IMG/VR virus record: IMGVR_UViG_3300020202_000063
Span: 1 to 64,000 of that record
From: a virus
Direction: 5' to 3' (one strand)
DNA length: 64,000 nucleotides
Shown here: positions 19,132 to 28,635 of the stretch, in pieces
Layout of the letters: the number at the start of each line of letters is the position of its first letter
Position numbering within the stretch: the first letter of the stretch is position 1
The notes under the pieces: generated by a model
Databases searched by the model: none
The model's input: the letters and a program-made list of their open reading frames with translations, nothing else
What the model was told of the DNA's origin: nothing
Translations under genes and position numbers: made by a program

Positions 19132-20052
19132 ATGCCAATTGCAAATGTAGTTCGAGAGACGGTAAAACTTAATCCGTCTTCAATAATACAATTATTCATT
19201 CTTGACGCCGTTAATATTGGTGCTGCCGAACCTTTGTATTTTCATAACGGTTCAAATGGCGTTTACACTAACATTGTTTTTAATGGTATCACGTATACTG
19301 CATTTCCTATCGAAGCTCAAGGTTTTGAAATCGATGGTAAGGGACAACTTCCGCGTCCAAAAATTCGTGCTGCTAATATCAGAGGCATAATCTCAACTTA
19401 TCTAAATAGTTTGGACGATTTCGTCGGTGCAAAGTTTACTCGTCGTCGAGTATTTGCTAAGTTTCTTGATGCTGTTAATTTCCCCAATAATATTAATCCA
19501 TTTGGCACTCCGGACCCCACGGCGCAGTTTCCAGATGAAATTTTTTATATCGATAGAAAGACTGCTGAAAACCGAGTGTTTGTTGAATGGGAATTGGTTA
19601 CTGCGTTAGAGGCGCCACAGGCTAAACTTCCTAACCGAATGATGTTAGCTAATCAATGTATTTGGAAATATCGTGATGGGGCATCCTGCGGATACTCTGG
19701 TGTACCTGTCGCTGATTACGCCAATAAGAAATTCGCAACCGCTGTTGGTAGTGGAGGTTACGGATTCACATTGGTTGACCGAGGCGAATGGAATGCCGCA
19801 ACTACATATAATCAAGGTGATTACGTTTACATCACTTCCACGCTTGATTTAAATTTAGGCGAAAAATTTTATTATGTTTGTAAAACGAATGGTACAGTTG
19901 GAACCAAGCCAAACGCATCCCTTGGCCTAGCTATTACTCCTTGGGTCGCTGATGCATGTAGCAGACTTGTGACTGGATGTAAATGTCGTTTTGCAACGGG
20001 CGCGTTACCATTTGGCGGTTTTCAAGGTCTTGCAAGAGTTCCATTCCGTTAA
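19132..20052 (+). CDS. Minor tail protein, lambda gpL-like
   Basis: A 306-residue protein starting two bases after the gpM-like gene. The C-terminal half carries the cysteines of the gpL family (NQCIWKY, GASCGYSG, DACSRLVTGCKCRF) and the ending LPFGGFQGL. Lambda gpL binds an iron-sulfur cluster through this region. Between the cysteine groups lies an extra module, GEWNAATTYNQGDYVYI to CKTNGTVGTKPNAS, which looks like a small carbohydrate-binding (CBM5/12-type) insert. It is a tail-tip component. Confidence 0.8.
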   Translation: MPIANVVRETVKLNPSSIIQLFILDAVNIGAAEPLYFHNGSNGVYTNIVFNGITYTAFPIEAQGFEIDGKGQLPRPKIRAANIRGIISTYLNSLDDFVGAKFTRRRVFAKFLDAVNFPNNINPFGTPDPTAQFPDEIFYIDRKTAENRVFVEWELVTALEAPQAKLPNRMMLANQCIWKYRDGASCGYSGVPVADYANKKFATAVGSGGYGFTLVDRGEWNAATTYNQGDYVYITSTLDLNLGEKFYYVCKTNGTVGTKPNASLGLAITPWVADACSRLVTGCKCRFATGALPFGGFQGLARVPFR

Positions 20053-20753
20053 TGAACAATAACGTTAAGAAGGCGATTAAGGAACATGCATTGCGTGATG
20101 CCCCAAATGAGGCATGCGGATTTATCTACATAAACGATAAGTCGATTCTTGCATTTCCGTGTAAGAATATCAGCGCCGAACCAACCGAAGAATTCGAAAT
20201 AGAGCAGGATGATTATTTTGAGTGCTTGCGCAACGGTCAGATTGTTGGCGTTTATCATTCTTCGGCGGGGTCCGCATTTTCCGAGGCGGACATATTTCAT
20301 GCCAACGAGTGGCCGCTTCCCTTATACTTATATTCACTCAACGAAGATTGTTTCAAAAGTTATATCCCAAAGAATTATGCGGTCGATTATTTAGGTCGTC
20401 CATTTATATGGGGGCAATATGATTGTTATTCTATTGTTCGTGATTATTATCGACGTGAATTTAATGTGTACCTCAAAGATTACGATTGTGATGAAACGTT
20501 TGAAAATGGCAGGCGTCTAGATATCGTAGAAAATTTCGAAAATGAAGGTTTTGTAAAATTTGAAGATTTTTCAAACATCAAATCTGGTGATGTTTTACTT
20601 TTCAAATGTGGAAACGAATATCACGTTGGTATTTACGTGGATGGAAACAAATTTTTACACCAACCTTTGCGAAGTCAAAGCCGCATCGAAGCTATTGACG
20701 GTTATTGGGCTAAGAACCTAATTGGGGTGCTAAAACACGAAACTCGTCTCTAA
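20052..20753 (+). CDS. Tail tip protein, lambda gpK-like (JAMM-type plus NlpC/P60)
   Basis: I chose the ATG at 20052 because it overlaps the gpL-like stop (TAATG); an upstream in-frame start at 19983 would lie inside gpL. Residues 1-105 form an MPN/JAMM-type domain with the usual glutamate (PNEACGF), but the metal motif reads YHSSAGSAFSEAD, so the second histidine of HxH is a serine. Residues 110-234 form an NlpC/P60 domain with the cysteine in GQYDCYSIV and the histidine in YHVGIYVDG. In lambda, gpK is a tail-tip factor with a cell-wall peptidase domain. The peptidase half looks intact. Confidence 0.8.
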   Translation: MNNNVKKAIKEHALRDAPNEACGFIYINDKSILAFPCKNISAEPTEEFEIEQDDYFECLRNGQIVGVYHSSAGSAFSEADIFHANEWPLPLYLYSLNEDCFKSYIPKNYAVDYLGRPFIWGQYDCYSIVRDYYRREFNVYLKDYDCDETFENGRRLDIVENFENEGFVKFEDFSNIKSGDVLLFKCGNEYHVGIYVDGNKFLHQPLRSQSRIEAIDGYWAKNLIGVLKHETRL

Positions 20754-20776
20754 GTTATAAATTTTGCACTTCTCCC

Positions 20777-20783
20777 GTGTAAT
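20777..20783 (+). promoter_or_regulatory. GTGTAAT late-promoter-like element within an inverted repeat
   Basis: Lies 41 bases before the ATG at 20818. The 8-base string CCGTGTAA (20775-20782) recurs inverted as TTACACGG (20809-20816), so a GTGTAAA also faces back on the minus strand. Confidence 0.6.
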
Positions 20784-20817
20784 CTTATATAATAAATAGG
20801 GAATAGGTTTACACGGT

Positions 20818-21627
20818 ATGGTTAATGTTTTTCTACATGGTATGCTCGGACGCAAGTTCGGCAAGGAATGGAGGGGTATTCACGCTAGTAATGCGTCTGA
20901 AGCTCTCCACGCGATTGATATTAATACGAAAGGGTTGTTTCGCCAGTATCTAGCCCAACATCCTCAAAGGCAGTATAAAATCAAGATTGGTGAAAGATTT
21001 GTTGAGGAAGATGTAGAAGTAACAGGTCCATCGGGAAATCAAGATATTCATCTGACACCCGTAGTTAAGGGTAGAAACAGTGGGTGGGGTAAGATTTTTG
21101 CGGCCATTGCAATTGTTGCATTGATGTGGTGGAATCCCGGTGGTTGGGCGGCTGCGGGTGGTATGTTTCAGTTGAGTGGTAGTCTTACCGCCGCAGGAAC
21201 AATTGCCGCATCAGCCTCCGCCGCATTATTTATTGGTGGTGTTTCACAATTATTAGCGCCCAAAGTTAATTTTGATGGTCCGAAAGACCAGAGACGCGCC
21301 AATTCATTTACTTTCGGTGGCAATGTAGATGCGGTACGACAAGGCCACCCGGTTCCAGTTGCTTATGGTAGAGTGCTAATAAATCCACTTCCAATTAGTA
21401 TATCGTTCTTCCATGAAGATTACACTGCGGGTGGCATTGCGACTCCTCCGGATGTAACTTCTACCACAGACGAAAATTATACATCTTCTACCACGGCGGC
21501 ACCGCCAAACAATCCGGTTGGACAGCTTGTTTCTGTTTCTGCTAACACCCCTCAATATTTTGGTAAATACACCGATACGCGTGGCACAACAACTCTTCCG
21601 CCTAGTGAAGTTCGAAATGAAATATGA
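20818..21627 (+). CDS. Tail assembly protein, lambda gpI-like
   Basis: A 269-residue protein with the gpI start (VNVFLHGMLGRKFGKEW), a ubiquitin-like N-terminal region, then a hydrophobic glycine/alanine-rich segment at about residues 95-145, then a Ser/Thr-rich tail. In lambda, gpI acts in tail-tip assembly. It overlaps the J-like gene by four bases. It has its own promoter-like element even though it lies within the tail-tip run. Confidence 0.75.
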   Translation: MVNVFLHGMLGRKFGKEWRGIHASNASEALHAIDINTKGLFRQYLAQHPQRQYKIKIGERFVEEDVEVTGPSGNQDIHLTPVVKGRNSGWGKIFAAIAIVALMWWNPGGWAAAGGMFQLSGSLTAAGTIAASASAALFIGGVSQLLAPKVNFDGPKDQRRANSFTFGGNVDAVRQGHPVPVAYGRVLINPLPISISFFHEDYTAGGIATPPDVTSTTDENYTSSTTAAPPNNPVGQLVSVSANTPQYFGKYTDTRGTTTLPPSEVRNEI

Positions 21628-24600
21628 AAGAAGAACTAGATAATCTAGTATCAAAGGCGAAGATTAGAATTTTGGACGCGCTCTGCGAAGGTCCAATCAA
21701 GGGGTTCGTATCTGGTAATGATAATTACGGCCCGATGAAATCGACGTTCCTCAACGATACCGTGTTGATGAACGCTAATAATACCTTTAACTTCAATGTT
21801 AGTGGCGATAACATATTTCAATTTGCGCTAGGTGAAAGCGGTCAGGCCGCGCTGCCCGAATTTGGTCGCGTTGAGACGTTCCTCCCCTTAAGTTCAAACA
21901 CCGAAGTAAAACAACTTCGTAAAAATCCTACGTCTGATAGCGATTATAAAGATGTTGTGGTTTCCTTTAATAATCGCACGTATCCGGACGCTGGCACTGC
22001 CCGTATCACTGTTCGCGTCCCACAATTGTTAACTCAAGTTGACCCAACACGCGAGAACAAGTTGCAGGAACCAATGATTCAGGGTTATCAACTCAAGTAT
22101 AAGATTGAGTGTTCCCTAAATGGCGGCGCGTACACCCAAATTGGTAATGAGATAACTATTTTTGGTAAAACTACTTCAGGATATTCAAAAACAATCGAAG
22201 TTCCACTTCCTTCTGATGGGTCCAATTTCCTAAGTTGGAAATTACGCATTCGTAGAACAACCGAGAATATTTCGACGCTCAAGATTGCAAACACCCTTCT
22301 TGTCGATGCGGTATCCATCATTTCGACCAATGAGTACAAATATCCCAATACCGTTCTTGTTGGTATGGAATTTGACTCTGAACGTCTTGGTGGTAGCATA
22401 CCTTCTCGCGCATATGAAATTTATGGTCTGAAGGTTAAAATTCCTAGCAACTACAATCCAGATACCCGAACATACACTGGTATTTGGTTGGGTGACTTTA
22501 AAGCGCCGACTGCCCAAGGTTCAAATATCATCACGAACGGCGGCTTCACAACTAACACCGCTGGTTGGACTGCATACAGGAGTTCACTCACCCGTTCTAC
22601 ATCTTCGCCTCCCGGTTCAACAACCGCATATGGTGTTGTTACTGTTGACATTCCGGCGGCAGAAGATAAGACGTATTTCTCAATATATCAATCTCCTTCT
22701 GCGCCACAATCCACGGTATATATCGTCAAGGGATACTATAAAGTAAGTAATTCTGCGCTTAACTTCAAGATTGGTATCAACAATACAACCGTTGCGGAAT
22801 ACACCACCATCGGCAATTCGACTGATTGGCAAGCATTTGAAACTCGAATTATTTCCGCTGGTTATAGCGATGGCGGTAATAATTGGGTCGAATTTGTGGC
22901 GCAGCGTTCCGGCGAATGTCTTACAGGTGACTCTTTCTCCATTACTGATGTTCAGGTAATGACGCCAGCGGACGACGGAAAACAGTACACGAACAATCCA
23001 GCTTGGGTGTTCTATGATATTTGTACAAATACCCGTTACGGACTTGGTAATTACATTCGTCCAGAGTGGATTGACAAGTGGACACTTTACCAAATCGGTC
23101 AATACTGCGACGAAATGGTTGATGATGGTCAGGGTGGACAAGAACCTCGATTTACGTGTAACGTCGTTATAACTCAACAAGAAGACGCGTATAAGGTACT
23201 ATTGAACTTGGTAAGTATATTCCGTGGCATGTTGTACTTTGCCAATGGTAGACTCTTCCCAATTCAAGATGCATTAAAGACGTATACAGCGCAATTTACG
23301 AATGCGAACGTTATAGATGGCGTATTTAATTATGGAAGTTCCTCGAAACGTACTCGTCATACGGTTGCACTTGTCAAATGGAATGACCCAAAGAACTCTT
23401 ATCGTGAGACGGCTGAAGTTGTAGAAGATACAGACGGCGTAACAAAGTTCGGATATCAGGTGTTGGAAATGTCCGCATTTGGTTGTACGTCACAAGGTCA
23501 GGCTTATCGTGCCGGTAAATGGGCGCTTGTATCCGAAGCTTTAGAAACTGAAACGGTTACGTTTAAAACCGCTTTAGAGGGCACCTATCTAAGACCGGGC
23601 GATATTTTCCAAGTTTACGATAATGCACGCTACAATCTAAACCAAGGTGGTCGATTGTTAAATGTTTACAGCCCAACTAACGTTGTACTTGATAGGGATG
23701 TTGAAATCCAAGCTGGTTATATTTACGATTTAACGGTTACAACGCCCCGTTTCTATCTTGAGGCAACTGGCGAAATCACAGGTTCGGACCAGATTGGAGC
23801 CATTCGTAACAGTCAGGTTGTCACATCACGTCTCGCCACAACTTCATATACTGGTAGAGATATCACTGTTTCATCGAGTTTGGGTAGTGAAATAGGACCG
23901 GGTTCCATTTGGACACTCTCGTTAGTAAGCGGCAACGCAAGTGCAACAGTACGCCCGAAGCAATATCGTTGCTTGGCTACGGCAGAATACAAACCATTTG
24001 AGATTGAAGTATTAGGACTTGAATATTCAACTGGTAAATTTGGTTTGATTGAAACTGGATTCTCAGTTATCAATAATCAGGTTTATGAAAATGCCGCCGA
24101 AGCGCCCCCTGTACCGGGTGGGTTCTCGGATGGTACTTATCAAAGACTTGGTGTTAACTATATTGTCGATACAGAACAGAATTTCGTTCGTGAGTATCTG
24201 GAATTAGATTGGTTCCCAGTTGAATCGCCTATCCTAAAGTTTTATCGCGTTCGCGTGACGCCTCCGGGTGGTAGTCCGCAGATTATCGCGGAAACTATGT
24301 CGGACGTTTTTGCGTATGCTTTGAGCGGTTGCCGCCCCGCTGGTTTCTATCAATTCTCTGTAACGTCAGTTGGTAAAGCTCTGACCGAATCCGCCGCACT
24401 GACAGGTGGATATCTGGTCGGAACAAATGATGGTATTAAATCCCTAACGTATAATACTTCCACTCCAATCACTGGTGTTTATGGTACACCTATTGATAGC
24501 GAATGGTTACTTTCTGGGTTTGAAACGCGCGCGCCAACTTTACATATCTTACGTAATACTGGCGAATTTGATGGTAATGACCCAAGATTCTTCTATATAA

Positions 24601-26486
24601 CTGGTTACGAATTCCAGCTAACGGAAGTAAATGCGCCAAATACGGTATTACTTGACCTTGGTAAGCATGCTTCTGAAACGGTACGGCTGTCGTCTGCCAA
24701 CATAAATTCGATTGCGAATCGACGTGCTTTTGGTGTCAAAGTTACGCCGCTATCATGTATTGAATCCGGTGGTAATGGATTTGGCGCGTTCACCCAAACC
24801 ATGACAAACAAGCCGCCACTTCAGGCAGCGAACGCAACATTTACAAATGGTGGTGGGGGCGTTAATTTTAATATCGGTCCTAACGCACACGATACGGATG
24901 TGAGTGGTGTATATCTTTGGAGTGCGCTTACTACAGCTTCTTTTACGCCATCTTTTGGTAATCAAACACTGATTAGTGATAATCTTGCTGGAACTCACTC
25001 TCTTTCCGCTACGGGTGCCTATAATTTCTGGTATTCACTAATTGACTCTTACTGGACTGGTGGCTGCGTAATTTATGGACCTTCTACCGTTAACTATGTC
25101 GGTGTTGCCGCCAATAGTGTGGCACCGGGTTCGATTGACTATACGTCTTTCGTAAGTGGTGTTGAACCAATCAGAGTTGTTAGTGCGCTACCCGCTACAT
25201 GTACTGTTGGGCAAATAGTATTACTTTCTACCGATAGAAAACTTTATCGTTGTACTGGTAATGCATGGACGACGGTTGTTGATAATGCCGATATTGCTGC
25301 TGCCGCTATTACGACCGATAAGATTCTAGATGGGGCTGTGTCAGAATTGAAGGTTGCAAATTCTGCAATTAGTGCAAACAAACTTGCAACTAATGCGGTT
25401 ACAGCCGATAAAATTACGGCAAATGCGGTTATATCTGATAAAATTGCTGCAAATGCAATTGTGGCCGGTAAAATCGCGGCGTTAGCAGTTACCGCAGGTA
25501 CGATTGCGGCCCGAGCAATCACTGGTCAAAATATCGCCTTCGGTACACTTCGTGGTGAAAACATAGCCGCTAATACAATTACTGGTAATAACCTTGTTAT
25601 CGGTACGATTGAGGGTGGTTTTATTGCCGCCGATGCAATTTCCGGTAATCATATCCGTGCTGGTCAGATAACGGCGAATAAATTGAGCGTTACTCAACTT
25701 TCCGCTATAACCGCCGATATGGGAACAGTAACGGCAGGTACATATCTTACTAATTCGACCGCATCAAATCAACTAAAACTAAATTCTGCTGGTCTGCAAA
25801 TGGGCGCAGATAGTAATGACAGAATCTCAATTATCTCTGCCCCGTCAGACGGTTCTAATCACAGAGTTCGAGCCTATAATTCTTCTAATAATCTTGTTGC
25901 TGATTTTGGTGTAATACAAATCCTCGGTACAAATGACGGATACTTTGCCTTATTTGATAGCGCTGGCAATGTAATGATTGATATGTATGGCAAAGATGGT
26001 GGTGCTAATTTTACTGGGCCTATCTATACAGAAGGTGATATTAATATCGGTACTGCTTCCGTCAATCGTTGGTTGTACCTTGCGCACGCCAACGCACAAA
26101 TGGTTATTGGTGGCGATACGAATCTATATCGTCAAGCTGCGAATCAGTTAAAGACAGATGATGATTTTTATGCTCTCAGCTTAACAGCAACGTCATCAAG
26201 ACGTTTCAAGAAGAATATTCGACCAATGCAACACGCATTGAAAATCGTTAATATGTTGAGTGGAGTACATTTCGATTGGACAATCCGTGATAGAGATAAC
26301 GATTTCGGCCTTATTGCTGAAGATGTTGCCAATATTCTGCCAACTGCTGTTGGATATGATGAAAGTGGGTATGCTCAAGGTCTTGATTATGGAAGACTTA
26401 CTTCCGTACTTGTGGAAGCGGTTAAGGAATTGACCCTAGAGGTTAAGACATTAAAATCCGAAATATCGGATTTGAAGAATGGATAA
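21624..26486 (+). CDS. Central tail fibre / host specificity protein, lambda gpJ-like, with S74 chaperone
   Basis: A 1620-residue protein. The first half matches the gpJ body that forms the tail hub, starting ELDNLVSKAKIRILDALCEG. Residues 300-455 look like an inserted jelly-roll carbohydrate-binding module. Fibronectin-like regions follow. Residues 1220-1315 are a repeat of short I/A-rich units (ITTDKI, VTADKI, VISDKI) typical of a trimeric fibre shaft. The C-terminus, from SSRRFKKNIRPM at about 1525, is a peptidase S74 intramolecular chaperone with the expected Ser and Lys residues, which self-cleaves after trimer folding. It probably determines host range. Confidence 0.85.
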   Translation: MKEELDNLVSKAKIRILDALCEGPIKGFVSGNDNYGPMKSTFLNDTVLMNANNTFNFNVSGDNIFQFALGESGQAALPEFGRVETFLPLSSNTEVKQLRKNPTSDSDYKDVVVSFNNRTYPDAGTARITVRVPQLLTQVDPTRENKLQEPMIQGYQLKYKIECSLNGGAYTQIGNEITIFGKTTSGYSKTIEVPLPSDGSNFLSWKLRIRRTTENISTLKIANTLLVDAVSIISTNEYKYPNTVLVGMEFDSERLGGSIPSRAYEIYGLKVKIPSNYNPDTRTYTGIWLGDFKAPTAQGSNIITNGGFTTNTAGWTAYRSSLTRSTSSPPGSTTAYGVVTVDIPAAEDKTYFSIYQSPSAPQSTVYIVKGYYKVSNSALNFKIGINNTTVAEYTTIGNSTDWQAFETRIISAGYSDGGNNWVEFVAQRSGECLTGDSFSITDVQVMTPADDGKQYTNNPAWVFYDICTNTRYGLGNYIRPEWIDKWTLYQIGQYCDEMVDDGQGGQEPRFTCNVVITQQEDAYKVLLNLVSIFRGMLYFANGRLFPIQDALKTYTAQFTNANVIDGVFNYGSSSKRTRHTVALVKWNDPKNSYRETAEVVEDTDGVTKFGYQVLEMSAFGCTSQGQAYRAGKWALVSEALETETVTFKTALEGTYLRPGDIFQVYDNARYNLNQGGRLLNVYSPTNVVLDRDVEIQAGYIYDLTVTTPRFYLEATGEITGSDQIGAIRNSQVVTSRLATTSYTGRDITVSSSLGSEIGPGSIWTLSLVSGNASATVRPKQYRCLATAEYKPFEIEVLGLEYSTGKFGLIETGFSVINNQVYENAAEAPPVPGGFSDGTYQRLGVNYIVDTEQNFVREYLELDWFPVESPILKFYRVRVTPPGGSPQIIAETMSDVFAYALSGCRPAGFYQFSVTSVGKALTESAALTGGYLVGTNDGIKSLTYNTSTPITGVYGTPIDSEWLLSGFETRAPTLHILRNTGEFDGNDPRFFYITGYEFQLTEVNAPNTVLLDLGKHASETVRLSSANINSIANRRAFGVKVTPLSCIESGGNGFGAFTQTMTNKPPLQAANATFTNGGGGVNFNIGPNAHDTDVSGVYLWSALTTASFTPSFGNQTLISDNLAGTHSLSATGAYNFWYSLIDSYWTGGCVIYGPSTVNYVGVAANSVAPGSIDYTSFVSGVEPIRVVSALPATCTVGQIVLLSTDRKLYRCTGNAWTTVVDNADIAAAAITTDKILDGAVSELKVANSAISANKLATNAVTADKITANAVISDKIAANAIVAGKIAALAVTAGTIAARAITGQNIAFGTLRGENIAANTITGNNLVIGTIEGGFIAADAISGNHIRAGQITANKLSVTQLSAITADMGTVTAGTYLTNSTASNQLKLNSAGLQMGADSNDRISIISAPSDGSNHRVRAYNSSNNLVADFGVIQILGTNDGYFALFDSAGNVMIDMYGKDGGANFTGPIYTEGDINIGTASVNRWLYLAHANAQMVIGGDTNLYRQAANQLKTDDDFYALSLTATSSRRFKKNIRPMQHALKIVNMLSGVHFDWTIRDRDNDFGLIAEDVANILPTAVGYDESGYAQGLDYGRLTSVLVEAVKELTLEVKTLKSEISDLKNG

Positions 26487-26488
26487 AC

Positions 26489-27565
26489 GTGGCCTCTGGT
26501 ATTCATATAATGGTTGGTGGTGTAAGAACGGATTTAGATTCCGTTTTTGCACCCATTGAATCATCCACCCCAACGAGTACGACTACTGGATTCAAAACTT
26601 CTGGTGGTAGCGATATTCGTCTACGATATTACGCTGCAACCGGGGGCGATACTCGCGCTAGTAATACTGGATTAAAATATTGGAATGGAGGAAGTTATGT
26701 AGATTTAAAAAATCTTTTTCGCGATTTTAATTTCAGTGGCGCTCCAACAATCACAACACAACCAAGTCCAGCGACAGTGGACGAAACAGAGTCTACAACT
26801 CTTACTGTTGTCGCGGCTGGTGCTTCACCACTAAGCTACCAATGGAAGAAGAACGGTAGCAATATTTCAAACGGTGGTCATTATTCCGGCGCTACAACAG
26901 CATCTCTCACCATTTCTAGCGCGGACGAAAATGATGATGCTAATTATAAATGTACCGTATCTAATGCACACGGAACAATTGATAGTAGCGAGGTTCATGT
27001 AACTGTCATCCTAATTCCAGTTATTAACAATGGTGCGGTTGGGGGTGGCGAATTTAACGTCGAAGGTGGCCCATATTCCTTCAACGAGGGTGATGGTCCC
27101 GTACTTAAGGTTACAACCTCTCGTGGTCAAAATCTAAGTTATCAATGGAAATTGAATGGAAGTAATGTTGGTAGTAATAGTTCTACCCACGCAATTACAG
27201 TCGGACCATCAACGGATGGAACATATACCTGTGTAGTATCCAATACTGCTGGAAGTGATACATCTTCAAATTGTGTGATTAGCATTATTGCTCCGGTTAT
27301 CGATGATGCCAATAGTACCGTCAAGACTGGTGGAATTACATATGACTTTAATGATGGCGAAAGTGTTGCGGACTTCCACGTTTCCACATCGGCGGGCACA
27401 AATCTTTCATACGTATGGACAAAGGACGGAGTTAATCTTGGAATCAATAGCGCCCAAGGTCCAGTATACAACCCGGCGACTACTGCCGATTCCGGCTATT
27501 ATGAAGTGACTGTATCTAACAACGGCGGAAGTGCTATTGCCTCCGCTCAAATGAATGTAACATGA
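26489..27565 (+). CDS. Ig-like domain virion protein
   Basis: A 358-residue protein with a GTG start two bases after the J-like stop. After an N-terminal region of about 85 residues come three tandem Ig-like domains, each with the LSYQWKKNG-type tryptophan strand and the DxANYKCTVSN-type tyrosine-cysteine strand (the third has YYEVTVSN). Such domains decorate phage tails and heads and bind carbohydrates weakly. The position after J suggests a tail-tip accessory. It overlaps the next gene by four bases. Confidence 0.75.
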   Translation: MASGIHIMVGGVRTDLDSVFAPIESSTPTSTTTGFKTSGGSDIRLRYYAATGGDTRASNTGLKYWNGGSYVDLKNLFRDFNFSGAPTITTQPSPATVDETESTTLTVVAAGASPLSYQWKKNGSNISNGGHYSGATTASLTISSADENDDANYKCTVSNAHGTIDSSEVHVTVILIPVINNGAVGGGEFNVEGGPYSFNEGDGPVLKVTTSRGQNLSYQWKLNGSNVGSNSSTHAITVGPSTDGTYTCVVSNTAGSDTSSNCVISIIAPVIDDANSTVKTGGITYDFNDGESVADFHVSTSAGTNLSYVWTKDGVNLGINSAQGPVYNPATTADSGYYEVTVSNNGGSAIASAQMNVT

Positions 27566-28584
27566 AATTAAAACCTATCCTACTAATTTTTATCACTCTG
27601 TTTTTCTTATCTGGATGTACTCTCTTTGATTTTGTAGCGACGAAAACTGGTTACGATAAGAAAGAAAAGGTAGAGTTGCGCATCAAGGATTTGAAAGACG
27701 AGCGTGAGGAAGCGTTGAGAAAACAAGCTATAGAAATTAATAAAGCAAAAGATGATTATTACAAACAACTTCGTGAAAATTTTCAAAATACAATAAATTG
27801 GACATATGGTGCGACCCTAGCCTCAAGTCTCAAAACGAATAAAACGCGGCTAGATAACATTTTAGATTACCGATTGACAACTGCCCTTTCTTTCGGCCCT
27901 GCTCCGACACCCGAAGCGATTATTTATCAAAATAAATTACTTCGTGAAGAATTGGACGAGAGAAAAGTTACCGACGAAGCGCTTGCAAAGCGATACGAGG
28001 AAAAGGAAAAGGAAGCACAGGCTGCGCGCGTCTCGGAAGCTGCAAAAAGTGAGCGAGTTAAAGCCTTAGAAGAGAAGATTCCAGAAATAGAGCGAAAATA
28101 TGCTAAGGAAATTGATGACCAATATGAAGCTTTGAATAAAATAAACGGGGATTTAATAGCACTTAAAACGAGGGAAGCTGAACGCATGGCAGACGAGAAT
28201 AGTCTTAAAAAATATTTGATAGGCATACTATGCGTCGGCGCGGCTGGTGCCGCCATCGGAGCATATTTTATGCGCTCGTTAACCCTTGCCGTGGTTGCCA
28301 TTTTTATAGGTGGAGCCGCCATCGCCGTCCCATTTATTAAACCTTGGATGATAATAACTGCTATTGGTGCGGTTATAATAGTTGCTGGTTTCATCGCTTA
28401 TAAACAACTATACGAAGAAAAGATTATATCTAATGGGGCAATTGGAACTATCCAAGAACGTCGCAATGAAGCAGAAGATGATTATCAGCAAAACCTTAAG
28501 CCGAAACTCAAAGATTGGTTCAAAGATGCTCCAAAACTACATAAAAAGGTGGAAGACCGCCTAAAAGAGTTAAATTTAAAGTAA
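27562..28584 (+). CDS. Lipoprotein with coiled coil and C-terminal membrane anchor (spanin-like)
   Basis: A 340-residue protein. Residues 1-19 are a signal peptide with lipobox LSGC (C19). Residues 35-75 and 125-215 are highly charged coiled-coil helices. Three hydrophobic segments follow at about 218-235, 240-257 and 263-281, then a charged 60-residue tail. An outer-membrane lipid anchor, a periplasmic coiled coil and an inner-membrane anchor in one chain is the plan of unimolecular spanins, though those have one membrane segment. A role in lysis or in superinfection exclusion is possible. No holin or endolysin gene was seen nearby. Confidence 0.5.
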   Translation: MKLKPILLIFITLFFLSGCTLFDFVATKTGYDKKEKVELRIKDLKDEREEALRKQAIEINKAKDDYYKQLRENFQNTINWTYGATLASSLKTNKTRLDNILDYRLTTALSFGPAPTPEAIIYQNKLLREELDERKVTDEALAKRYEEKEKEAQAARVSEAAKSERVKALEEKIPEIERKYAKEIDDQYEALNKINGDLIALKTREAERMADENSLKKYLIGILCVGAAGAAIGAYFMRSLTLAVVAIFIGGAAIAVPFIKPWMIITAIGAVIIVAGFIAYKQLYEEKIISNGAIGTIQERRNEAEDDYQQNLKPKLKDWFKDAPKLHKKVEDRLKELNLK

Positions 28585-28600
28585 ATTGATTGCATAAAAA

Positions 28601-28607
28601 GTGTAAT
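28601..28607 (+). promoter_or_regulatory. GTGTAAT late-promoter-like element
   Basis: Lies 35 bases before the ATG at 28636; AAAGG sits about 8 bases before the start. It would drive the unit that includes the sigma-like factor, so the factor may reinforce its own synthesis. Confidence 0.6.
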
Positions 28608-28635
28608 CGCGAATATCATATAATGAAAGGTAACA

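Noticed and set aside
19983-20051. Upstream in-frame start for the gpK-like gene
   Set aside because: It would lie inside the conserved C-terminal coding part of gpL; the ATG at 20052 overlapping the gpL stop is far more likely.
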